This document shows positions 1 to 5,206 of a stretch of 5,206 nucleotides of DNA, piece by piece. A program made the position numbers and the translations under genes. The notes below the pieces were generated by a model. The model was not told the DNA's origin. It searched no databases and saw only the letters and a list, made by a program, of their open reading frames with translations. Source of the stretch: JAGVLN01 sp964515755. GTDB taxonomy: Bacteria; Pseudomonadota; Alphaproteobacteria; Rickettsiales; JABSSG01. Each line of letters opens with the position of its first letter. The first letter of the stretch is position 1. The stretch lies in contig CAZEVK010000051.1 in the NCBI GenBank assembly GCA_964515755.1, positions 1 through 5,206 of the forward strand. The letters are read 5' to 3'.

Positions 1-54
1 ATTGCTACAACAGGACTTTCACCTGTTAGTTATCGAACGTCTTTCAGACCGCTC
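1..54 (-). mobile_element. Probable 5' end of a group II intron, running off the window
   Basis: Read on the minus strand, the sequence after the ssb stop folds into two short hairpins: GTCT-GAA-AGAC (49-39) and AACAGG-TGAAAGT-CCTGTT (27-9). The second holds GGTGAAAGTCC, a string I know from the 5' part (domain I) of many bacterial group II intron RNAs. If the intron begins with GAGCG at 54-50, it differs at one position from the usual GUGYG start and its first two bases complete the TGA stop of ssb. The reverse transcriptase and catalytic domains V/VI would lie left of position 1, so this is only a partial view. It could instead be an ordinary structured 3' UTR. No T-run follows the hairpin, so it is not a typical intrinsic terminator. 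Confidence 0.42.
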
Positions 55-517
55 AAAAAGGAATCTCATCATCTAATTCAGCCATCAAAAAATCATCACC
101 TGACGCTGCTTTTTTGTCTTCATACTTATTTGGACTCATCATCCCTTGAGTAGCCGCATCATCTCTTTTGTAATCAAGCATAGTTAAGTTGCAGTTAAAT
201 CCTTTCATCACTATCTCAGTAGTATAACGTTCAGTACCGGCATTATCGTTCCATTTACGGGTTTGCAAACTGCCCTCAATAAATAACTTACTGCCTTTTT
301 TAACATAATTCTTAACTACATTCACTAAACCCTCGGAGAAAATCACTATGTGATGCCATTCTGTCTTCTCTTTCTTCTCACTTGTTGCTTTATCTTTCCA
401 GGACTCAGAAGTGGCAAGAACAAAGGTAGCAATTTCTTTGCCATCTTGTGTGGTTCTAATCTCAGGATCTTTGCCAACATTACCGATAAGTATCACTTTA
501 TTTAAACTTCCTGCCAT
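53..517 (-). CDS. ssb: Single-stranded DNA-binding protein SSB
   Basis: This protein binds and protects single-stranded DNA during replication, recombination and repair, normally as a homotetramer, and recruits partners through its C-terminal tip. The 154 residues are a usual length. The OB fold spans about residues 4-110, starting MAGSLNKVILIGNVGKDPEI, with likely DNA-stacking aromatics Trp40, Trp54, Phe60 and Trp89. A flexible linker follows and the chain ends in the canonical acidic tip DDEIPF, so the C-terminus is intact. The ATG start is supported by AGAGG five bases upstream. The 126-base leader between ssb and the exonuclease gene is very AT-rich; it could hold a promoter (a TATATT box at 557-552), but no good -35 box is placed correctly. 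The stop is followed at once by intron-like sequence. The family call is secure; rickettsial affiliation is my judgement from resemblance. Confidence 0.97.
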   Translation of the reverse strand: MAGSLNKVILIGNVGKDPEIRTTQDGKEIATFVLATSESWKDKATSEKKEKTEWHHIVIFSEGLVNVVKNYVKKGSKLFIEGSLQTRKWNDNAGTERYTTEIVMKGFNCNLTMLDYKRDDAATQGMMSPNKYEDKKAASGDDFLMAELDDEIPF

Positions 518-522
518 TTTTA

Positions 523-527
523 CCTCT
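523..527 (-). promoter_or_regulatory. Ribosome binding site of ssb
   Basis: AGAGG on the minus strand lies five bases (TAAAA) before the ssb ATG. It is the only clear Shine-Dalgarno sequence among the intact genes here; the exonuclease and the small protein have none that is convincing. Confidence 0.6.
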
Positions 528-620
528 TTTTTAGTTCAATAATATGATAATAATATAACATAATAACACACTAATCATTATTTTTTTAATATTCTAGAGT
601 AAGAACCATTGTGCTACAAG

Positions 621-640
621 TTCATTTTACTTTGGTAATA
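621..640. repeat. Left copy of an 18-base direct repeat bracketing the exonuclease unit
   Basis: The plus strand reads TTCATTT, then TA, then CTTTGGTAATA. The same sequence without the TA occurs at 1961-1978. This copy sits three bases beyond the exonuclease stop codon. On the minus strand it repeats the leader and start codon of the small gene at 1965, followed here by only two more codons before a stop (ATG AAC TTG TAG). Confidence 0.55.
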
Positions 641-643
641 GCG

Positions 644-1552
644 CTATCTAATCGAAAAACGGTTATAAGGAGTAATCTCTTCTATTTTAAGAACCGGCTT
701 AGATTTATAGATTTCTTGATACAAGAAATTAAGCTCTTCATCTTTAAGCTGCTCACTAACTTCAATAAACCATGATTTAGCCTTATTATTACTACCATCA
801 TTCCACCTATATCCTCGAGCCTTCAGTATATCTTTGTATTCATAGGGACTTGCTTCTGCTGCAATACGATATGATGTCTTACGCGCTTGGTCTAATAATA
901 CTTCAAACGCATTTTGCCCAGAGATTGGCAGAAGTTGAGTGAGGATATGGACGCCAACCAGACAGTCCATTGTTGCCCGATGTGCTTCATAAAAGAAATT
1001 GAACTTATAAGCCAAAAACTCCAACTTAGCGCTAGTAATACCTTCTTTGTTCCATGGAATTTGTGCTAAAGTACAAGCCCATGGTTTGGTAGCAAAAATG
1101 GGAAATTGCTTTTCAACAAATTGTCGATCGAATTTAGCATTATGGGCAATGATTAAAGCAGCTTGGTTTATGATTTGTTCTACTTGGTAAGAATCAATAC
1201 TACAACCGGCAACCATTTCATTAGTAATGCCGGTTAAGGAGGTTACATGTTCAGATATTTGCATACCTGGATCTTGAAATGCGCAGTAATTGTCAAGTAC
1301 CCGAAAAATTCTTCCATCTTTAGTAAACTCAAAAGGCACCAGTGCTAGTTCAATGATTTTATCTGTATCGTGGTTTAAACCTGTAGTCTCAGTATCAACA
1401 AATACGCCGATTAATTTATCTTCGTTATCAGCAGTATTATACGCCTCTACCGGTTCAAATCTTTTTAATACCAGATGATCCCTACTTTTACTAAGAATAT
1501 CAGCTAATTGCTCAAATGATAAAGATCCAATGTCTTGTTGAATAATGGTCAT
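644..1552 (-). CDS. DnaQ-like DEDDh 3'-5' exonuclease
   Basis: This is a 302-residue nuclease of the DnaQ / DNA polymerase III epsilon superfamily, expected to remove nucleotides from DNA (or RNA) 3' ends using two metal ions. All five catalytic residues are visible: Asp53 and Glu55 in VDTETTG (Exo I), Asp142 in HNAKFD (Exo II), and His191 with Asp196 in HRATMD (Exo III). An N-terminal segment (about 10-36, LADILSKSRDHLVLKRF) and a C-terminal segment (about 235-290, with ILKARGYRWNDG and KSWFIEV) flank the catalytic domain. I associate this three-part layout with accessory DnaQ-like exonucleases rather than replicative epsilon, which lacks the C-terminal part. The upstream gene ends 23 bases before this ATG, so the two are probably co-transcribed. 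No Shine-Dalgarno precedes the ATG, which suggests translation coupled to the upstream gene. Substrate and pathway cannot be told from sequence. Confidence 0.9.
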   Translation of the reverse strand: MTIIQQDIGSLSFEQLADILSKSRDHLVLKRFEPVEAYNTADNEDKLIGVFVDTETTGLNHDTDKIIELALVPFEFTKDGRIFRVLDNYCAFQDPGMQISEHVTSLTGITNEMVAGCSIDSYQVEQIINQAALIIAHNAKFDRQFVEKQFPIFATKPWACTLAQIPWNKEGITSAKLEFLAYKFNFFYEAHRATMDCLVGVHILTQLLPISGQNAFEVLLDQARKTSYRIAAEASPYEYKDILKARGYRWNDGSNNKAKSWFIEVSEQLKDEELNFLYQEIYKSKPVLKIEEITPYNRFSIR

Positions 1553-1575
1553 ATATAAGTTTACTAGTCTAACTG

Positions 1576-1965
1576 TTAATGGAAAGTACCTTTTTTGGTT
1601 TCTATAGCTGGTATTTTACACATTTCTTCGTGAGTAGGGGCTATTTTTCTTCTAAATTCGACTAAATTTTTAGATGGTGTTTTTTCTAATTTTACGTAAG
1701 TTACAGGTATATTAACATAGTAGTTATCCGGAGTGGTTATTTGTAAAGTCTTAAGATTTTTCTTGGTGACTACGCCATTAATTTGAACTCCACTAGAATC
1801 TATGAACGATACTATGTCTCCTTTATTAAAAGAAATAGTAGCTGTTTTAAAATCAACGTCTTGTTTAGTTTTTATCAAAGCGACGATCGCTTGGTTTAAT
1901 AGCATTAACTCTTGTTTAGTTAAATCACTTGTTAATTTTAGGATTTTAGATAAATTATCATTCAT
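1576..1965 (-). CDS. Uncharacterised small protein with a possible SH3/KOW-like core
   Basis: I do not recognise a named family for this 129-residue protein. Residues 4-34 are predicted helical and amphipathic (LSKILKLTSDLTKQELMLLN and onward). A compact beta-rich part follows at about 44-93, with FNKGDIVSF, a glycine turn, INGVVTKKNLKT and IPVTYVKL. The pattern F-x-x-GD-x-V-x-F...G-x-V-x-K-x-N-x-K-T resembles small SH3/KOW-like barrels that bind nucleic acid or protein; this is resemblance only. The C-terminal 35 residues are basic and probably flexible. It has no signal peptide or membrane segment, so it should be cytoplasmic. It lies 23 bases upstream of the exonuclease gene, suggesting one transcript and perhaps a shared role. 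Its start codon lies inside one copy of the flanking direct repeat, and the Shine-Dalgarno is weak (AAAGAA). Confidence 0.7.
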   Translation of the reverse strand: MNDNLSKILKLTSDLTKQELMLLNQAIVALIKTKQDVDFKTATISFNKGDIVSFIDSSGVQINGVVTKKNLKTLQITTPDNYYVNIPVTYVKLEKTPSKNLVEFRRKIAPTHEEMCKIPAIETKKGTFH

Positions 1966-1978
1966 TTCTTTGGTAATA
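1961..1978. repeat. Right copy of the 18-base direct repeat
   Basis: The plus strand reads TTCATTT then CTTTGGTAATA, identical to 621-640 apart from a missing TA. It overlaps the start codon (1965-1963) and leader of the small gene. Its TTTGGTAA (1969-1976) also forms an inverted pair with TTACCAAA at 2007-2014, thirty bases away, in the region where a promoter or operator for this gene would lie. Confidence 0.55.
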
Positions 1979-2038
1979 TTTTGTTATTTTTTTATCATCA
2001 GTTTTGTTACCAAAAACCTGGGCAAATTAATAAGTTAA

Positions 2039-2052
2039 GGTTGAGCAACTTC
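2039..2052. repeat. Candidate left terminal inverted repeat of the IS1111-group element
   Basis: GGTTGAGCAACTTC here matches the reverse complement of 3610-3621 (GGTTTCAACTTC) if a two-base gap is allowed. The position, about 140 bases beyond the conserved end of the transposase, suits the guide-RNA-bearing end of an IS1111-group element. The match is short and gapped, so it only suggests a boundary. Confidence 0.2.
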
Positions 2053-2053
2053 T

Positions 2054-2203
2054 GTATCGTATATTAACTCAAATTGATTAGCTGAGCAATAGAGTAATTT
2101 TTGAACTGATGGATTGTATAAGGGCAGGGCGCTGTGACTTTAATGGTTATGCAGATTAGGAAATTACGCAAGATACTCCTAAAGAGTGCCATCTCCTCAC
2201 TTT
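2054..2203 (-). ncRNA. Candidate guide (bridge/seek) RNA region of the IS
   Basis: In the IS1111 group the recombination guide RNA is known to be encoded between the 3' end of the transposase gene and the element end, which is this region. On the minus strand it starts with a hairpin, AGTG-AGGAGATGG-CACT (2201-2185). The nine-base loop is also present, with one more base, just outside the element at 3660-3669. The transposase-like reading ends near 2205, and the reading frame that continues to 2064 has no family resemblance, which supports a non-coding role. I could not derive a full fold or assign donor and target guides, so this is a positional inference. Confidence 0.3.
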
Positions 2204-2330
2204 GTGCTTTAATCAGCTCATAGCCTAGGGATTTAGCGCTGTTAGTCAGATTTTTTATGATTCTGGTTTGGTATTTTTGTTCGTAATAATCCTGTCCAAT
2301 TTCGGCATATTCAGTTCCAGTTTTTAGCAT
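2064..2330 (-). pseudogene. IS110-family transposase, C-terminal fragment
   Basis: MLKTGTEYAEIGQDYYEQ and the following KYQTRIIKNL...SLGYELIKAQ are the usual last part of IS1111-group transposases. The same frame is open further upstream and encodes RLKSRLGAPKAITATAHKLA and then KIIY, which is normally continuous with the preceding GAFFR. The fragment therefore truly begins near 2405, and the ATG at 2330 is an internal methionine. The frame was lost through deletion of one base next to 2405 (CGAGG where CGAAGG would restore GAFFRRLKSRL). After about residue 45 the reading runs on to 2064 without family resemblance, so the original stop is probably lost or the end has been rearranged. It is not expected to be expressed alone. 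Confidence 0.8.
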
Positions 2331-2386
2331 GCTGTAAATAATCTTTGCTAATTTATGTGCTGTTGCAGTTATTGCTTTGGGAGCAC

Positions 2387-3070
2387 CTAATCTTGATTTA
2401 AGCCTCGAAAGAATGCGCCTAAAGTGCTTTTGCTATAATGGAGGGTGCTAGCTGCCATACGTAATATTGTTGAAGCATAATTCCCGGTTTTCTTACTTCG
2501 GCTGTTTAAGATCTTCCCACCAGATACCTTATTGCCAGGACATAAACCTAGCCATGATGCAAATTGCTTAGAGTTATGCCATCTAGTTAAGTCCAATCCA
2601 ATTTCTGAGATAACCTTTAATGCCGTAGAAGCTTCAATTTCTGGAATTTGTGTTAAATCAACACCGGTGATCCTTTTTAAATGTGAGGTTACATCAAAAG
2701 ATAGTTTGTTTTTACAATAAGTAGATTTTTTTACTTTGCGAGCTTTACCCTCTTGCTTCATCTTGGATTTATCATTATCATCAAATTCTGCCAATAATTT
2801 CTCTATTTGTTCATCACATGCAGTAATTTTTTCTTGATAAATATCATAAATCTCTACTGCTTGCTTTAAGGTAAAAATATGTTCGTTTTTATAGTTGCCT
2901 GTCAGGGATTTTGTGATTATTTCTACTGAGTTTTTACATTTTTGATGCCTATGGCTTGCTAATGCCTTTGGATTCCTCTCTCCAGCAATTATTGCTCTTA
3001 TTATCTTCATACTAGTATCTCCTGTGATATCACTAATAACGTTATGTAATTGGATATTCATTTGACTCAA
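2387..3070 (-). pseudogene. IS110-family transposase, central and C-terminal catalytic fragment
   Basis: These 227 residues carry the linker and the Transposase_20-type domain. The ITGVDLTQIPEIEASTALKV segment (about 134-153) and WLGLCPGNKVSGGKIL (about 172-187) are typical, and Ser183 of VSGG is the likely catalytic serine used with the RuvC-like site in this family. The first residues MSQMNIQLHNVISDITGDTS are internal to the normal protein: in the same frame the codons upstream read QKSL, matching the expected HMQKSLSQMN. The break from the N-terminal part is therefore a one-base deletion at 3080/3081. The end, GAFFRGLNQD-stop, is an artefact of the second deletion near 2405. The domain itself is well preserved, so decay seems fairly recent. 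Confidence 0.85.
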
Positions 3071-3498
3071 AGATTTTTGCTATGCTGCACAGATTTAGAC
3101 ATATCTTGAATAAGCATAGATCTTTGGCGTAAATATGCTCGTAACTTACATATTTGCTCATTTGGACGGAATGCTCCTTTTAGCAATCCGTAAGTGTGAA
3201 GCTGCTGTATCCATTGGTAATCCATTACGTCTGTTTTACGACCGCTAACATTTTTAACATGACGTGCATCAACGAGATTTACATCAAATCCTTGCTGTTC
3301 CAATAGATCAAAGACTGGAATCCAATAAATTCCAGTAGATTCCATCGCAATAGTTGTAATTTTGCTTTTTTTTAGCCAAGCTGCTAATTCATATAAATCC
3401 TGGGTGAAAGCTTTAAATTCTCTTACTGTTTCTGTATCACAACCATCTGGCACTGCTACAAAATGTGATTTAGAGCCTATATCAATTCCAGCTGCCAT
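3067..3498 (-). pseudogene. IS110-family transposase, N-terminal RuvC-like fragment
   Basis: This fragment holds the DEDD nuclease domain. The four acidic residues are all present: Asp6 (AAGIDIGSKSHF), Glu53 (AMESTGIYW), and Asp90 and Asp93 (GRKTDVMD). The helical LRAYLRQRSMLIQDM begins the linker. After QH the frame runs into SKNL-stop; restoring one T (CATATG for CATAG at 3084-3080) rejoins it to the next fragment. The ATG at 3498 has no Shine-Dalgarno and the family usually has 20-35 residues before AAGIDIGS. A 24-codon stretch upstream, 3577-3503 (MLSKSKTSATSAPKTKNSET and SNPY), stops just before and is one frame away. It is probably the true N-terminus, making this a third lesion near 3505. 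Confidence 0.85.
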
Positions 3499-3609
3499 TT
3501 TGTTAATATGGGTTAGATGTTTCGCTATTCTTAGTCTTAGGTGCAGAAGTTGCAGAAGTTTTAGATTTAGATAACATATTTTTCATGATTTTTACCATAA
3601 ATCAAAGTT

Positions 3610-3621
3610 GAAGTTGAAACC
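3610..3621. repeat. Candidate right terminal inverted repeat of the IS1111-group element
   Basis: GAAGTTGAAACC is the reverse complement of GGTTTCAACTTC and pairs, with a two-base gap, with 2039-2052. It includes part of a tandem GTTGAA hexamer (3607-3618), which makes a chance match more likely. Confidence 0.2.
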
Positions 3622-3627
3622 AAAATA

Positions 3628-3788
3628 TGGTATATTTGCGATCGGGATTGTGATAAGCAGCCATCTCCTAAACGGGATGATATCAAAAGGTATCTCACCA
3701 ATGATAATGTCGCCGAAATCCTGTTACCATGCTTTGAACTAGGCTTATAGCACTGATGAACCATCGGTCTTTGAACACAAATATACCA
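3628..3788. repeat. 11-base inverted repeat pair inside the gene remnant
   Basis: TGGTATATTTG at 3628-3638 is the exact reverse complement of CAAATATACCA at 3778-3788. The arms are separated by 139 bases and enclose pieces one and two of the decayed plus-strand gene. It could be a pair of protein-binding sites or the ends of a small non-autonomous insertion; a chance match in AT-rich DNA is also possible. Confidence 0.3.
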
Positions 3789-3918
3789 ATTTATGATATA
3801 GCACAAAACTTCTTTTTTGTTAAAGATCACGATAAGGATTGGACTTGCTTTGAAAGCATTATGTTATTATTTTCTTTTAGCAATTTATAAATTAAGAGAC
3901 AAAATAATTACAAATTTT

Positions 3919-5196
3919 CTATAAAAGTGAGTTCCAATATTCTAGTCTTTTTTTGATTTCTCTTTCAAAACCTCTATCAACAGGAGAATAATATTTAGCA
4001 TCAGTGATGGCTTCTGGTAAATAACTTTGTCCTGAGTAACCATGTTTCGTGTCATGATCATAGATATATCCTTTACCATAACCTTGTTTCTTCATAAATT
4101 CTGTAGGAGCATTCAAAATATGTTTAGGTGGAGATAAAGACCCATGAGTTTTAGCGGCTTCTATCGAAGCTTTGTGTGCTTGATACGCTGCATTTGATTT
4201 TGGAGAGGTTGCAAGATATATTACAGCTTGTGCTATTGCTAACTCACCTTCAGGACTGCCTAAGAACTGATATGCCTCCTTTGCTGCAATCACTTGGGCA
4301 AGAGCATTTGGATCTGCAAGGCCTATATCCTCACTTGCTTGTCGTATGAGATGTCTTACAATGCCCAGAGGATCTTCTCCTGCTTCCAACATTCGTGCTA
4401 GCCAATAAAGAGCAGCATTACAATCTGACCCTCTTATTGATTTGAATAGGGCACTTTTCATATTATAGTGCATATCCTGCGATTTATCGTGGATAGGAGG
4501 ACGTTTTTGTAAATATGTGGCAAGATCTTGTGCTGATAAATTATTATTTTCTAAGATGCTAAAAGCAAATAACTCTTCACACATATTTAATAAATATCTA
4601 CCATCTCCGTCTGCTAGTTGATATAGACATTGATAAGCATCATCAGTAATAGGAAGTTTTTTACCTTTTTGTTTTTCAGTTCTCTTAACTATGGAGTCCA
4701 TAGCTTCATTATTAAGTCTGTTTAATGTCAATACTTTACACCTGGAAAGTAGCGCACTGTTTAAAGCAAAAGATGGATTCTCAGTGGTAGCACCAATTAA
4801 GATAATAATGCCGTTTTCTAAATAAGGCAGAAATACATCTTGTTGAGACCTATTAAAGCGATGTATTTCATCAACAAGTATTACTGTACTTACACCAGAC
4901 TGCGCTCTTTGCTCAGCTTGTTCGAATATTTTTTTTAGATCGGCTACCCCATTAATTACAGCTGACATCGATTCAAAATAATGATCACAGGACTTAGCAA
5001 GTATTCTTGCAATTGTTGTTTTGCCGCAACCTGGTGGTCCCCATAGAATAATACTTACTAATTGTTTTTTCCCTAGAATTCTTGATAACGGAGAGTTATT
5101 ACCAAAGAGGTGTTCTTGTCCATATACTTCATCTAGTGATATAGGGCGTAGTTCATCTGCCAGAGGTTTCTTTTGGGTTTTTTGAAAAAGAGACAA
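3919..5196 (-). CDS. rarA: Replication-associated recombination protein A (RarA/MgsA), AAA+ ATPase
   Basis: RarA is a DNA-dependent ATPase of the clamp-loader branch of AAA+ proteins. It works as a tetramer at stalled forks, opens duplex ends and interacts with SSB; it is related to eukaryotic Mgs1/WRNIP1. The 425 residues compare well with the family (about 420-450). Visible motifs are Walker A GPPGCGKT (53-60), Walker B VILVDEIHRF (105-114), sensor 1 GATTENPSF (135-143) and the arginine finger SRC (151-153). The lid and oligomerisation domains follow, with the family signatures KSALFKSIRGSDCNAALYWL, ARMLEAGEDP and GSPEGELAIAQA, and the characteristic end YYSPVDRGFEREIKKRLEYW. No frameshift is seen. 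The first codon taken here is TTG at 5196; the frame is open to the window edge, so the true start may lie upstream. No obvious intrinsic terminator follows. Confidence 0.96.
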   Translation of the reverse strand: MSLFQKTQKKPLADELRPISLDEVYGQEHLFGNNSPLSRILGKKQLVSIILWGPPGCGKTTIARILAKSCDHYFESMSAVINGVADLKKIFEQAEQRAQSGVSTVILVDEIHRFNRSQQDVFLPYLENGIIILIGATTENPSFALNSALLSRCKVLTLNRLNNEAMDSIVKRTEKQKGKKLPITDDAYQCLYQLADGDGRYLLNMCEELFAFSILENNNLSAQDLATYLQKRPPIHDKSQDMHYNMKSALFKSIRGSDCNAALYWLARMLEAGEDPLGIVRHLIRQASEDIGLADPNALAQVIAAKEAYQFLGSPEGELAIAQAVIYLATSPKSNAAYQAHKASIEAAKTHGSLSPPKHILNAPTEFMKKQGYGKGYIYDHDTKHGYSGQSYLPEAITDAKYYSPVDRGFEREIKKRLEYWNSLL

Positions 5197-5206
5197 AGTT
5201 ATGTTA

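Larger units (their letters stand above)
2039..3621 (-). mobile_element. Degenerate IS110-family (IS1111-group) insertion sequence
   Basis: A single transposase gene, now in pieces, occupies most of this stretch and is read on the minus strand. Its parts are an N-terminal RuvC-like DEDD domain, a linker, and a C-terminal Transposase_20-type domain containing PGNKVSGGK. Together these define the IS110 family, and the wording of the motifs matches the IS1111 group. Such elements lack normal terminal inverted repeats and target duplications, and move by recombination guided by an element-encoded RNA. The outer limits are estimates: the lower one from a weak repeat near 2039, the upper from its partner ending at 3621. 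About 1.58 kb is a reasonable length. Frameshifts mean it can no longer make its own transposase, though an intact copy elsewhere might still act on it. Confidence 0.75.
3601..3890 (+). pseudogene. Decayed plus-strand gene remnant in three frames, family unknown
   Basis: No intact gene lies between the IS and rarA, but the plus strand shows protein-like sequence in three successive frames. Piece one (3601-3750) reads IKVEVETKIWYICDRDCDKQ, PSPKRDDIKRYLTNDNVAEI and LLPCFELGL-stop. Piece two (3743-3796) reads AYSTDEPSVFEHKYTNL-stop. Piece three (3792-3890) reads YDIAQNFFFVKDHDKDWTCF, ESIMLLFSFSNL-stop. The frame moves by one base at each junction (about 3743 and 3791), as expected for two small indels in one gene. 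The N-terminal half is missing, perhaps removed by the IS. The strand-DRD-helix-strand-PCFEL layout of piece one vaguely recalls TOPRIM-type nuclease domains of RloB-like or DUF4435 proteins, but this is too weak for a function. On the minus strand 3830-3567 is open, but reads as low-quality protein. Confidence 0.4.

Noticed and set aside
541..600. AT-rich leader of ssb, considered as a defined promoter
   Set aside because: A TATATT box is present, but no acceptable -35 box lies 16-18 bases away; in DNA this AT-rich such boxes are expected by chance.
638..647. Perfect palindrome ATAGCGCTAT at the exonuclease stop, considered as a terminator
   Set aside because: It has no loop and no T-run, so it cannot act as an intrinsic terminator.
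1290..1478. Plus-strand open frame of 62 codons
   Set aside because: It is antisense to the catalytic domain of the exonuclease and has no features of its own.
1802..2038. Plus-strand open frame of 78 codons with a hydrophobic end resembling a membrane segment
   Set aside because: It lies largely antisense to the small minus-strand gene, and the hydrophobic part comes from the T-rich leader.
2532..2720. Plus-strand open frame of 62 codons
   Set aside because: It is antisense to the conserved transposase domain.
3362..3574. Plus-strand open frame of 70 codons
   Set aside because: It is antisense to the N-terminal transposase fragment and its leader; the cysteine/arginine-rich end mirrors the lysine/serine-rich leader.
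3567..3830. Open reading frame of 87 codons on the minus strand between the IS and rarA
   Set aside because: Its composition is unlike a natural protein, it has no recognisable motif, and the opposite strand reads much more like protein in three pieces.
3846..3858. TGCTTTGAAAGCA near-palindrome downstream of rarA, considered as a terminator
   Set aside because: The arms are too close for a stable hairpin loop, no T-run follows, and it falls in the coding-like part of the gene remnant.

Overview
The window looks like AT-rich chromosomal or plasmid DNA from an alphaproteobacterium, most likely of the order Rickettsiales (Rickettsia, Megaira or a related endosymbiont). This rests on the base composition, the close resemblance of the single-strand DNA-binding protein to rickettsial SSB as I remember it, and the mix of housekeeping DNA-repair genes with decayed mobile DNA. 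The genus is an inference. All intact genes are read on the minus strand, so the biological order runs from right to left.

Layout, right to left. At 5196-3919 is a complete rarA/mgsA, the AAA+ ATPase that acts at stalled replication forks; its start is TTG or lies outside the window. The gap 3900-3600 has no intact gene, but its plus strand carries protein-like sequence in three successive frames, read here as the decayed remnant of an unidentified gene. At about 3621-2039 is an IS110-family (IS1111-group) insertion sequence. Its transposase is broken by two clear one-base losses and probably a third lesion near the N-terminus. The untranslated part beyond the transposase is where this group normally encodes its guide (bridge/seek) RNA.

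At 1965-1576 and 1552-644 is a two-gene unit: a small uncharacterised protein with a possible SH3/KOW-like core, then a DnaQ-type DEDDh 3'-5' exonuclease. The unit is bracketed by an 18-base near-identical direct repeat (1961-1978 and 621-640), so it may have been inserted or duplicated as a block. At 517-53 is ssb with the canonical acidic tail DDEIPF. Directly after the ssb stop the minus strand enters sequence resembling the 5' part of a bacterial group II intron, which would run out of the window at position 1.

Functionally the intact genes concern DNA replication and repair: SSB coats single-stranded DNA, RarA is a known partner of SSB at forks, and the exonuclease would trim 3' ends. 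They do not form one operon: the insertion sequence and gene remnant separate rarA from the rest, and ssb has its own leader. No intact novel defence system is visible. The points most worth checking are the bracketed exonuclease cassette, the frameshifted plus-strand remnant, the possible guide RNA and the ssb/intron junction.
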